From Candidatus Hydrogenedentota bacterium (GTDB lineage: Bacteria > Hydrogenedentota > Hydrogenedentia > Hydrogenedentales > CAITNO01), in NCBI GenBank assembly GCA_023145975.1, contig JAGLCZ010000316.1, forward strand, positions 1 through 5,510: a DNA stretch of 5,510 nucleotides, in the 5' to 3' direction. The position numbers and the translations under genes are program-made. Positions 1 to 5,510 of the stretch are shown one piece after another. Below the pieces are notes generated by a model. It did not search any database. It worked only from the letters and a program-made list of their open reading frames with translations, and was not told the origin of the DNA. Position 1 is the stretch's first letter. The number at the start of each line of letters is the position of its first letter.

Positions 1-57
1 GTAAGGATGAGATGTTCTGAATAGAAAAAAATGACCCCTATAAAATAAGGACTTACA

Positions 58-85
58 AGCGGTTTACATGAAAAAATGTGCCGCT
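58..85 (-). terminator. Possible hairpin downstream of lipB (weak terminator candidate)
   Basis: About 45 nt after the lipB stop the strands can fold as a 5-bp outer stem (58-62 with 81-85, AGCGG/CCGCT) and a 4-bp inner stem (66-69 with 76-79, ACAT/ATGT), separated by an asymmetric internal loop, with a loop rich in T on the transcript. There is no strong U-tract directly after it; a T7 run follows only about 25 nt later, at 25-31. The remaining part of 1-131 shows no gene I can support. Confidence 0.25.
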
Positions 86-131
86 ATGGGATGACTGTGT
101 ATCCGAAAACGAAATTACCGAACGATAACGT

Positions 132-812
132 TTATGATTCTTTGGGTTCGTCCAGCGTTGTTTCTGTAATTGTACACGCGAAAGTTTCTTCAAATGCGGC
201 AATACAATGAGTGATGACTTCCTGCATCGGTGGTACTGCCGGCAATAGCTGTGCCAGACTGGTGATGGGTTTATTTTTGATACCGCAGGGTACAATTAAC
301 CGCCAGTGTTCCATGTTTGGATTTATATTGAGTGCAAAGCCATGCCAACTGACCCAATGCTTGATGGCAATGCCGATGGCAGCCACTTTCGCACCTTCTA
401 CCCATACGCCGGTATACTTTGGAATCCGATCCCCTTTTAACCCATACCGCCCCAGAATTTGAATCACAGTTTCTTCGAGTGTGCGCAAATACCAGTCAAC
501 GGACGGCTGCCACTGATGCAGGTTAAATACAGGGTAGGCTACCAGCTGTCCGGGACCATGATAGCTGACATCGCCCCCCCGATCCGTAGTGATTATATCC
601 ACCTTTTCCTGCGTCAATTTTTTACTGTCGCATAAAACGTGATCCCTTAGGGCATTACGCCCCAGGGTTATTGTGGGTATATGTTCGAGAAGGAATAAGG
701 TAGAGGGAGTATCGCCAGAGGCTACTGCCTGCTGTACTGCCCGCTGTTTAGCCAGCATGGTTTTATAATCAACAAGTCCGCTCATACGAATGCAGTTTAC
801 GGAAGGGATCAT
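132..812 (-). CDS. lipB: Octanoyltransferase LipB (lipoyl(octanoyl) transferase)
   Basis: LipB moves an octanoyl group from acyl carrier protein to the lipoyl-domain lysine of E2 subunits and GcvH, the first step of de novo lipoate synthesis; LipA then inserts sulfur. The 226-residue product fits the family length. Visible signatures are LFLLEHIPTITLGRNA (39-54), RGGDVSYHGPGQLVAYP (78-94, with His85), the catalytic lysine region GAKVAAIG (Lys142), WHGFALNIN (156-164) and the active-site cysteine in VPCGIKNKPITSL (Cys176). The Lys/Cys pair corresponds to the catalytic dyad of known LipB enzymes, so the enzyme looks intact. The open frame extends up to 1013, but the extra 67 residues overlap the GHMP kinase and have no family match; the start at 812 has AAGGA at 822-826 with 9 nt spacing. 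It lies 34 nt after the kinase gene. No lipA is visible. It is the last gene seen on this strand and may end the transcript. Confidence 0.97.
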   Translation of the reverse strand: MIPSVNCIRMSGLVDYKTMLAKQRAVQQAVASGDTPSTLFLLEHIPTITLGRNALRDHVLCDSKKLTQEKVDIITTDRGGDVSYHGPGQLVAYPVFNLHQWQPSVDWYLRTLEETVIQILGRYGLKGDRIPKYTGVWVEGAKVAAIGIAIKHWVSWHGFALNINPNMEHWRLIVPCGIKNKPITSLAQLLPAVPPMQEVITHCIAAFEETFACTITETTLDEPKES

Positions 813-821
813 AGGGCATGT

Positions 822-826
822 TCCTT
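822..826 (-). promoter_or_regulatory. Ribosome binding site of lipB
   Basis: On the minus strand this reads AAGGA, 9 nt before the ATG at 812, in the 34-nt gap after the kinase stop. It supports the short LipB start over the open-frame extension to 1013. Confidence 0.7.
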
Positions 827-846
827 TTCGGTATTGCAGTGCACTA

Positions 847-1896
847 TTATAAACTTGTGCTTTCCCATTGCCGCAAACCGAAGCGGGACAGGTAGATGGG
901 TAATACTTGAAAAGAAGGATTGACCACAGGAACTTCTTTAACAAAAGAGCGTTTCCGTTCATTCCCGGGACCGAAGAGGAGGGTAACCGATCCCCCTTCA
1001 CCGCCGGCACCATTAACTTTCCAGCCTATTGCCCCGTGTTTTCGTGCCACTTCAATTACCGCATCTGCCTCGTCGGATACCAGCGCAGGGTGGAGCGCAC
1101 GCTGCGCATCAGTGTTGTCAATCATCGCTTTTCCAAAGGTATCAAAATCCCCAAGGTACAGTGCATTTTTTCCGACACGTGCAGCATGGCGCAATGGTTC
1201 CAGGCTTGACTTGTCAGCATTGGCACGTTCGAAGTTTTCGATTACTTTTCCGTGTACCTGGCTTGATGCATGGGAGTGCCCCAGATATACCAGTGCCAGT
1301 CGCCGTTCGAGTTCCCACCAAATTTGATTAGACAGACTTATCTGCGATACCGATGCATTGGGATAATGGTACATATCAATGAAGCAGATACCGCCATAAG
1401 CAGAACACAGTTGGTCTTGAATACCGCATTGTAACCCCAGTTTTTCTGTTTCAACCCGGTGTGCCATTGCTGCAATTTCATGCGGGGTCATGCGTCCCGG
1501 TGTGAGTAGATCAAGCGCTCCCAGCAAGGCGACACTAATGGCTGCGGAAGTGCCTGTCGAGCCGCCGGGTGGTGCACACGAGAACAGATTGGCTTCAAAG
1601 GAGAGATCATCCGGCAATTCCATAATGTCCAGGCAGGCTTCGAGCAACGGATGTTTTTCATATTCGATGGGAAGGGGTACGGCATAGCGGTCGCCAAAAT
1701 TTTCGGCATTGATTACAATATCGCGTACAGTGGATTTCTTCCCGTGCCTTACAAATAACTGCACTTCTGCATAGGGGTACACACCGATATTAAGTACAAC
1801 TCCCCGCTCGGCAAACCAGGTGTCCGTCCATCCGCCCAGATCACAGATTCGAATAGGTGCTGTAGCATTGATGATACGGCAGGGTGTGGTATCCAT
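847..1896 (-). CDS. GHMP-superfamily sugar kinase, substrate unknown (fucokinase/heptose-7-P kinase-like)
   Basis: This is a cytoplasmic ATP-dependent small-molecule kinase of 349 residues, within the usual range. All GHMP motifs are present: motif 1 ATAPIRICDLGGWTDT (11-26), the phosphate-binding loop APPGGSTGTSAAIS (108-121), the catalytic-type segment GLQCGIQDQLCSAYGG (154-169, with D161), and motif 3 KVNGAGGEGGSVTLLF (293-308). The GGWTDT and GIQDQ forms resemble the kinase domain of bifunctional fucokinases and HddA (D-glycero-D-manno-heptose 7-phosphate kinase), so a sugar or sugar-phosphate 1- or related-position kinase is expected. The exact substrate cannot be read from the sequence. 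No heptose or nucleotide-sugar genes are visible alongside it; its neighbours are the peptidoglycan recycling genes upstream and lipB downstream. The start at 1896 is preceded by AAGGAG (1905-1910, 8 nt spacing). The 125-nt gap to the Trm112-like gene is the largest between genes here. Glucurono- or galactokinase-type functions are alternatives. Confidence 0.85.
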   Translation of the reverse strand: MDTTPCRIINATAPIRICDLGGWTDTWFAERGVVLNIGVYPYAEVQLFVRHGKKSTVRDIVINAENFGDRYAVPLPIEYEKHPLLEACLDIMELPDDLSFEANLFSCAPPGGSTGTSAAISVALLGALDLLTPGRMTPHEIAAMAHRVETEKLGLQCGIQDQLCSAYGGICFIDMYHYPNASVSQISLSNQIWWELERRLALVYLGHSHASSQVHGKVIENFERANADKSSLEPLRHAARVGKNALYLGDFDTFGKAMIDNTDAQRALHPALVSDEADAVIEVARKHGAIGWKVNGAGGEGGSVTLLFGPGNERKRSFVKEVPVVNPSFQVLPIYLSRFGLRQWESTSL

Positions 1897-2021
1897 AAAC
1901 TCAACTCCTTATTATACGGGGCAGTATGCAGCCGGGGGACAGTACCGTACGTTATTTATATACCAACGCACATCTTTAATACGTCTTCCGTGCATAACCC
2001 GATAAGGCATCCAAAACGGGA
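1897..2021 (-). other. Intergenic gap of about 125 nt holding a possible 32-codon ORF and the kinase RBS
   Basis: This is the only sizeable gap between genes of the string. On the minus strand an ORF runs from ATG at 2010-2008 to tandem TAA stops at 1914-1909, giving 32 residues that begin MPYRVMHGRRIKD and end CPPAAYCPV (basic, with two Cys and several aromatic residues). It has no Shine-Dalgarno before its ATG, so translation on its own is doubtful. Its second stop abuts the AAGGAG site of the GHMP kinase, an arrangement that would suit a leader peptide or coupling, but chance is also plausible. I see no convincing sigma-70 promoter or strong terminator here. Confidence 0.3.
1905..1910 (-). 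promoter_or_regulatory. Ribosome binding site of the GHMP kinase
   Basis: On the minus strand this reads AAGGAG, 8 nt before the ATG at 1896. It is a near-perfect Shine-Dalgarno site and fixes the kinase start. Confidence 0.8.
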
Positions 2022-2279
2022 TCAGTCTAATTGGTCAAGTGCAACAGCTTCGTCAACAAGCATGACAGGGATGCCGTCTCGTATTACGTAGAGGTATTTG
2101 TTGTCTTCGCGAACCAGACCGCCTTCAATAGTTTCCGTTATGGTTTCACCATCTTTTTTCTTTAAGGTTCCTGCTGCGATGGCGGCGTTAATTTTTTCGA
2201 GTAATTCGGAATCTATCTCGCGTACAGCCGTTTTATTTTCCGGGCATACCAGAATATCAAGCAATTCAGCATTGATCAT
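2022..2279 (-). CDS. Trm112/UPF0434 (YcaR-like) small protein, cysteine-poor variant
   Basis: This 85-residue protein starts INAELLDILVCPENKTAV and ends with GGLVREDNKYLYVIRDGIPVML followed by VDEAVAL, the N- and C-terminal hallmarks of the Trm112/UPF0434 family. Family members are small zinc-ribbon proteins; eukaryotic and archaeal Trm112 activates methyltransferases, while the bacterial role is poorly defined. Here only one cysteine (C12) is left: the second Cys of the usual CPxC is Asn or Glu, and the C-terminal pair is replaced by V/R/E/D residues. Zinc binding is therefore unlikely. The middle (about residues 22-50) is an extra helical stretch, LLEKINAAIAAGTLKKKDGE, compared with the roughly 60-residue E. 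coli YcaR. I chose the start at 2279 because AGGAG (2287-2291) lies 7 nt upstream and the family alignment begins there; a longer in-frame start at 2327 would overlap anmK and lacks family similarity. It lies 25 nt after anmK, probably in the same transcript. Confidence 0.85.
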   Translation of the reverse strand: MINAELLDILVCPENKTAVREIDSELLEKINAAIAAGTLKKKDGETITETIEGGLVREDNKYLYVIRDGIPVMLVDEAVALDQLD

Positions 2280-2286
2280 GAAGATA

Positions 2287-2291
2287 CTCCT
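2287..2291 (-). promoter_or_regulatory. Ribosome binding site of the Trm112-like gene
   Basis: On the minus strand this reads AGGAG, 7 nt before the ATG at 2279. It lies between the anmK stop and that ATG, and it decides in favour of the short start over the in-frame ATG at 2327, which lies within anmK. Confidence 0.75.
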
Positions 2292-2304
2292 GTCTTTCGG
2301 CATG

Positions 2305-3465
2305 TTATGCCGGGGTAATTTTTCCAAGGACTACTGCTTCGGAAGCACCTGTTGCCTGAGGTACATTGGCGGGTGTTCCGCAGATTGTTTCATTTCCAAG
2401 TATGGAAAAGGCGACAGCTTCCCGTGCATTATGGGAGATACCGATTCGGTCACTGATATAGATTTGCAGTTTGGGAAGTGCTTTTTGTAACGAAAGCATG
2501 ATGGTGCTGTTCATGGCGCCCCCGCCGCCAACGACCATGTGTGACACATTATGTTTTGGTTCTACATACCGTTTGTAGGATTCGACAATACTTTGTGTCG
2601 TGGCACGGGTTACTGTAGCAACCATATTTTCGTAGGAGTGATCGCGACGGCTGGCGAGTGCATCACGCAGATATGCATTGACACCAAAATGTTCACGACC
2701 CGTACTCTTGGGAGGGGGTTTGCTGAAGTAACTATCACTTAACAGATACTCTAAAAATTCAGGAATGATTTTACCGCGCCGTGCTGCTTCCCCATTTTCA
2801 TCAAAGGCACGTGATCCCCGCGAAAGTATCCTCACCGTGCCGTCAATGATAATATTTCCGGGACCCGTATCAAAAGCCAGAATATCTTTGAATTTGGGCG
2901 TTACCACAGTAATATTTGCGATACCGCCGATATTCAGACACACGGTAGTACGCTCTTTTTTGTGGAACAGCAGCCAGTCTGCATACGGTACCAGCGGGGC
3001 TCCCTGACCGCCGGCAGCCATATCGCGTACACGAAAGTCGGAGACCACCGGTTTTTTTGTGCGTTGTGCGATCACAGCAGATTCCCCTATCTGCAGCGTG
3101 CCGAAATGGGCCTGGGAGGATGTGGGGGGGTAGTGACCTACCGTGTGTCCATGTGCAGAAATAAAATCGACTTCAGTGCCGTTGTCATCGGCAATATCAA
3201 CCATGGATTGTGCTGCTTCAGCAAGACAATCACCCAGTTCAAAATTCAACAAACATACGTCGCGCGAAGACATTTGTTCCGAGAGGAGGCGATTTCGCAG
3301 TTCTGTTTCATAGGGGAACGACTTATGAGAGATTAACTTAATTGCCAGTCCCGGTCCCGTTCCTTTGATACGAACGAGTACGGCATCTACGCCATCACAG
3401 GAAGTTCCGGACATAAGTCCAACAGCGAAACGAGCCTGTTTATTGCGAATAGCCTGAATATTCAT
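2305..3465 (-). CDS. anmK: Anhydro-N-acetylmuramic acid kinase AnmK
   Basis: AnmK is a cytoplasmic kinase of the ASKHA fold. It hydrolyses the 1,6-anhydro bond of anhydro-MurNAc and phosphorylates it with ATP, giving MurNAc-6-phosphate, the MurQ substrate. The 386 residues match the family's usual 360-390. Visible motifs in order: GLMSGTSCDGVDAVLV (16-31, phosphate-binding), SAHGHTVGHYPP (103-114), SDFRVRDMAAGGQGAPLVPYAD (around 142-163, with the conserved D-F-R...GGQGAPLVP), LNIGGIANIT (177-186), AFDTGPGNIIID (197-208), and VVGGGGAMN (311-319) near the adenosine site. No expected motif is missing. The start is supported by AAAGGA at 3473-3478 with 7 nt spacing, located inside the end of the upstream gene. 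The stop-start overlap is TGATG, a classic arrangement for translational coupling. The adjacent murQ supplies the next step in the same recycling route. Confidence 0.97.
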   Translation of the reverse strand: MNIQAIRNKQARFAVGLMSGTSCDGVDAVLVRIKGTGPGLAIKLISHKSFPYETELRNRLLSEQMSSRDVCLLNFELGDCLAEAAQSMVDIADDNGTEVDFISAHGHTVGHYPPTSSQAHFGTLQIGESAVIAQRTKKPVVSDFRVRDMAAGGQGAPLVPYADWLLFHKKERTTVCLNIGGIANITVVTPKFKDILAFDTGPGNIIIDGTVRILSRGSRAFDENGEAARRGKIIPEFLEYLLSDSYFSKPPPKSTGREHFGVNAYLRDALASRRDHSYENMVATVTRATTQSIVESYKRYVEPKHNVSHMVVGGGGAMNSTIMLSLQKALPKLQIYISDRIGISHNAREAVAFSILGNETICGTPANVPQATGASEAVVLGKITPA

Positions 3466-5045
3466 CAGCGTGTCCTTTCAATTGTGACTCCCTCAAAATA
3501 ATGCGTCACGATTTCTTCATAGTTCCTGCCTGCAACAGCCATGCCGCGTGCTCCATATTGACAGAGACCCACGCCATGACCACGTCCACCTCCATAAAAC
3601 ACAAATGTTGCCGGGACACCGTTTGTGTTTGATACGTCTATTATAAACATAGCACTGGGTAAACCACCAAATGCTTGCCGGATGGCCAATTCCCGTTTGA
3701 CGGTTACCGTATCTTTACTTCCCGTAATTGTAACCGATTTGAGGCGTCCGCTTACACCTCGTTCCCCCTCACGGATGGATCGAATTGTTCCTATGGCATA
3801 ACGCTGGTTTACTAACTTCGACAATTCCCGGTTGCTAAACCGTTTTTTCCATCGAAATCCCTTGCTGTCATCAGAGCACCAGGCGTTAGGAGTAGTCTTG
3901 ATTCGTTGGCGCCATTCCTTCTTGCTGCGGGGGGGAGAAGGGTGTTGTTTGCTGGCATAATCGGATACACCGCGCAGTATTGGGTTGGGCGGACCACTCC
4001 AAACATTTTCATTATTTTCAGTCCAGCCGCCGCAACATGCTGAAAATACTGTTGTCGCAAACTTGTCGTTATGAACAAGCGCTTGCCCCATTGTTGCCTG
4101 AATAGCAGTATCGGTGTTGGCATGGTGTCCCCCCAGCCCCCAATAGGCACGACAACTTTCCAGTGCCGTAAAGTCGAAGCCTTCGAGTTTGTATTTTGTG
4201 GCAAGTGAGGCATAGATTTCACTGCGCGCTACAACGGCTTGTGCTTTTAGTGCCTCTTCCGGCCAGTTTGCCGGCATCTCGGCAGGTAATACACCCCGCA
4301 GGTAAAGTTCCACAGGGAGATAACCATAAACTTCTACGGCACTATCCATTCCGATGTCAATAGATAACGGTGCCGACAACAGGCGGTTTGCCTTCCGTGC
4401 TTTCCAGAAGCTGCACGACATATCTTTTAATTCTAAAGCATCAGGTGAGGATAGTGAAATCGGGGAACTTAGATTGTCATGGACGGTGTTACTTTTGTTG
4501 CAAACCGTAAATACTGCATGTCCCGATCCCGTTTTTTCTTGACGCATCCATGCCCAGACAGGTTCTTTCTTTAGTTTGGCGATGAGTGCTTGCGCTTCTT
4601 TTTTCGTGTTGAAGCGGGCAAGGGATATCCAATGTACCCGATTGTCCCTGGTATGACCGGAGGATGTTTTGAACAGTAATCCAAATGTTTTTACAATCGG
4701 ATCATAGCCGCGATCACGCCATGAGTTTATGTAGGTATTCATTTCCTTTTCTTTATCAGGCTGAAAAGATTTAGGGAATACATGAAACCGCTTGGGAGCC
4801 GGGTGTATTTCGGAGGCTTTGAAAGTCCATTCGCCCGGCGGCAGTTCGATAGTGCGTTCTGCAGTATGCAGCGTCAAAGGCGAGCTGAATTTCAGAGCTA
4901 CTTCGCCGGGAAGAGTCGCATAGCGTATATACGCTTGGATTTTTTGCGGATCAACGAAATCATCTTCTGTAGCTATTACTGGAGATGAAAAAAGTATGAG
5001 GAACGTCATCGTAAAGAGAGAACAAATTCGCCAATATAAATGCAT
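3465..5045 (-). CDS. Secreted SpoIID/LytB-domain protein with SPOR-like segment (putative lytic transglycosylase or amidase enhancer)
   Basis: This is a 526-residue exported protein. Residues 1-25 form a signal peptide (basic start, hydrophobic TMTFLILFSS, likely cleavage after VIA). Residues about 100-180 include HWISLARFNTKKEAQALIAKL, which resembles the SPOR fold that binds denuded glycan, though this is only a pattern judgement. The SpoIID domain runs from about 235 to the end: YLPVELYLRGVLPAEMPANW carries the expected catalytic glutamate (E256), followed by ALKAQAVVARSEIYA, the SACCGG segment (336-340), and the C-terminal GGGRGHGVGLCQYGARGMA signature (485-503). SpoIID enzymes cut peptide-free glycan strands and leave anhydro-MurNAc; the related LytB of Bacillus is an amidase modifier, so activity is not certain. 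The start at 5045 gives a full signal peptide; its SD is weak (GAAAG, 5052-5056, 6 nt spacing). It sits between murQ and anmK, and its TGA overlaps the anmK ATG by one base. No other sporulation genes are visible. Confidence 0.9.
   Translation of the reverse strand: MHLYWRICSLFTMTFLILFSSPVIATEDDFVDPQKIQAYIRYATLPGEVALKFSSPLTLHTAERTIELPPGEWTFKASEIHPAPKRFHVFPKSFQPDKEKEMNTYINSWRDRGYDPIVKTFGLLFKTSSGHTRDNRVHWISLARFNTKKEAQALIAKLKKEPVWAWMRQEKTGSGHAVFTVCNKSNTVHDNLSSPISLSSPDALELKDMSCSFWKARKANRLLSAPLSIDIGMDSAVEVYGYLPVELYLRGVLPAEMPANWPEEALKAQAVVARSEIYASLATKYKLEGFDFTALESCRAYWGLGGHHANTDTAIQATMGQALVHNDKFATTVFSACCGGWTENNENVWSGPPNPILRGVSDYASKQHPSPPRSKKEWRQRIKTTPNAWCSDDSKGFRWKKRFSNRELSKLVNQRYAIGTIRSIREGERGVSGRLKSVTITGSKDTVTVKRELAIRQAFGGLPSAMFIIDVSNTNGVPATFVFYGGGRGHGVGLCQYGARGMAVAGRNYEEIVTHYFEGVTIERTR
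3473..3478 (-). promoter_or_regulatory. Ribosome binding site of anmK, inside the end of the SpoIID-like gene
   Basis: On the minus strand this reads AAAGGA, 7 nt before the anmK ATG at 3465. It is embedded in the last codons of the upstream gene, whose TGA shares one base with the anmK ATG (TGATG), consistent with translational coupling of the two products. Confidence 0.7.
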
Positions 5046-5057
5046 ATAATGCTTTCG

Positions 5058-5510
5058 TTATTTCAATGCTTCGCGTAAATGACCATTATGGTTTTGCAAT
5101 CGTGTTGCTGCTTCTTCTGCGGACAGGTTGTATTTCGCCATTATAATTGCTTCGGATATATGATAGTTACAGGCATCCAGCCGATGGCTTGCCTCTTCCC
5201 GGCTGCTGCCGGATATTTCAGCAACAATCCGCTGCGCTCTTTCCCTGAGTTTCTCGTTTGCCGGCGTCATATTAACCATACGTCCCTGGTATACATATCC
5301 TGCCTGTGCCATTGCACCGGTGCTTATCATATTCAAAATTAATTTTGCGGCGGTTCCTGCTTTCAATCGGGTCGAACCGGGCAATACTTCCGCGCCGGTG
5401 TCGGGTGCAATCAGAATATCTACTTGTGCCGATGCAGCAGGATTACTGGTAATCAGGGCAGTTTTTGCATTCATATCGCGGGCTTTTTTTAACGCACCCA
5501 ACATATAGGG
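5058..5510 (-). CDS. murQ: N-acetylmuramic acid 6-phosphate etherase MurQ, C-terminal half (5' end outside window)
   Basis: MurQ is a cytoplasmic enzyme that cleaves the D-lactyl ether of MurNAc-6-phosphate, giving GlcNAc-6-phosphate and D-lactate. About 150 residues are visible, roughly half of the usual 300. The reading frame stays open to the window edge (Pro-Tyr precede the first visible Met), so that Met is internal and not the start. Family hallmarks visible are ALITSNP, then DILIAPDTGAEVLPGSTRLKAG in the SIS fold (key residues TG-x-EV-x-GSTRLKAG), LNMISTGAM, and NEKLRERA. The C-terminal tail (about the last 45 residues, ASHRLDACNYHISEAI onward) matches the small helical, UBA-like domain typical of MurQ. 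The catalytic glutamates lie in the missing N-terminal half and cannot be checked. The TAA stop is 12 nt before the SpoIID-like gene, implying co-transcription. It acts directly after AnmK, encoded two genes downstream. Identification is firm from the motifs. Confidence 0.95.
   Translation of the reverse strand, partial: PYMLGALKKARDMNAKTALITSNPAASAQVDILIAPDTGAEVLPGSTRLKAGTAAKLILNMISTGAMAQAGYVYQGRMVNMTPANEKLRERAQRIVAEISGSSREEASHRLDACNYHISEAIIMAKYNLSAEEAATRLQNHNGHLREALK

Noticed and set aside
813..1013. N-terminal extension of the lipB frame by 67 codons
   Set aside because: It overlaps the 3' end of the GHMP kinase in another frame, has no LipB-family similarity, and the ATG at 812 has a well-placed Shine-Dalgarno.
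920..1327. 135-codon plus-strand ORF
   Set aside because: It is antisense to the well-supported GHMP kinase, with no homology I recognise; a shadow frame.
1911..1916. TATAAT on the minus strand just before the GHMP kinase, as a -10 box
   Set aside because: There is no -35 match at 16-18 nt, and transcription would begin at or within the ribosome binding site.
2280..2327. 16-codon N-terminal extension of the Trm112-like gene
   Set aside because: It overlaps anmK and lacks family similarity; AGGAG lies 7 nt before the ATG at 2279.
2098..2490. 130-codon plus-strand ORF spanning the Trm112-like gene and the end of anmK
   Set aside because: It is antisense to two real genes and its composition looks like a reverse-frame shadow.
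2962..3336. 124-codon plus-strand ORF
   Set aside because: It is antisense to conserved anmK motifs and has no recognisable domain.
3812..4222. 136-codon minus-strand ORF in a second frame
   Set aside because: It lies wholly inside the SpoIID-like gene, whose frame carries the conserved motifs.
1921..4872. Shared 12-mer GCAGTATGCAGC at 1921-1932 and 4861-4872
   Set aside because: About one 12-base match is expected by chance in a window of this length; the flanks do not match.

Overview
All six recognisable genes lie on the minus strand, so the window is read from high to low coordinates. They look like one bacterial operon or a tight gene string. In transcription order they are: the C-terminal half of murQ (N-acetylmuramic acid 6-phosphate etherase, cut by the window edge), a secreted SpoIID/LytB-domain protein, anmK (anhydro-N-acetylmuramic acid kinase), a small Trm112/UPF0434-like protein, a GHMP-superfamily sugar kinase of unknown substrate, and lipB (octanoyltransferase). 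The gaps are 12 nt, a 1-nt TGATG overlap, 25 nt, about 125 nt and 34 nt.

The first three genes (2305-5510) form a coherent peptidoglycan module. Characterised SpoIID proteins are lytic transglycosylases that act on peptide-stripped glycan strands and leave 1,6-anhydro-MurNAc ends. AnmK turns free anhydro-MurNAc into MurNAc-6-phosphate, and MurQ converts that to GlcNAc-6-phosphate plus D-lactate. The cluster could therefore both produce and recycle anhydro-muropeptide sugar. The SpoIID protein has a signal peptide and a SPOR-like segment before its catalytic domain, and no other sporulation gene is visible, so cell division or wall remodelling is a more likely role than sporulation.

The second half (132-2279) holds the Trm112-like protein, which keeps only one of the zinc-ribbon cysteines, then the GHMP kinase and LipB. 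The kinase belongs by motif to the fucokinase/heptose-7-phosphate kinase side of the superfamily. Its place next to amino-sugar salvage genes is suggestive but does not prove a substrate. LipB is a housekeeping lipoate-synthesis enzyme and probably ends the transcript.

The ORF track gave over-long starts for lipB and the Trm112-like gene. Shine-Dalgarno placement and family alignment support shorter starts at 812 and 2279.

Organism: a bacterium with intermediate GC and good AGGAG-type ribosome binding sites. The anhydro-MurNAc recycling pair, SPOR-like domain and lipB suggest a Gram-negative-type (diderm) cell. The exact phylum cannot be fixed from the sequence; PVC-group or Fibrobacterota-like lineages are only a guess. 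There are no mobile elements, CRISPR arrays, tRNA or rRNA genes that I can see. I found no clearly novel system; the points most worth following are the clustered glycan cleavage and salvage genes with their extra kinase, and a possible 32-codon ORF ahead of that kinase.
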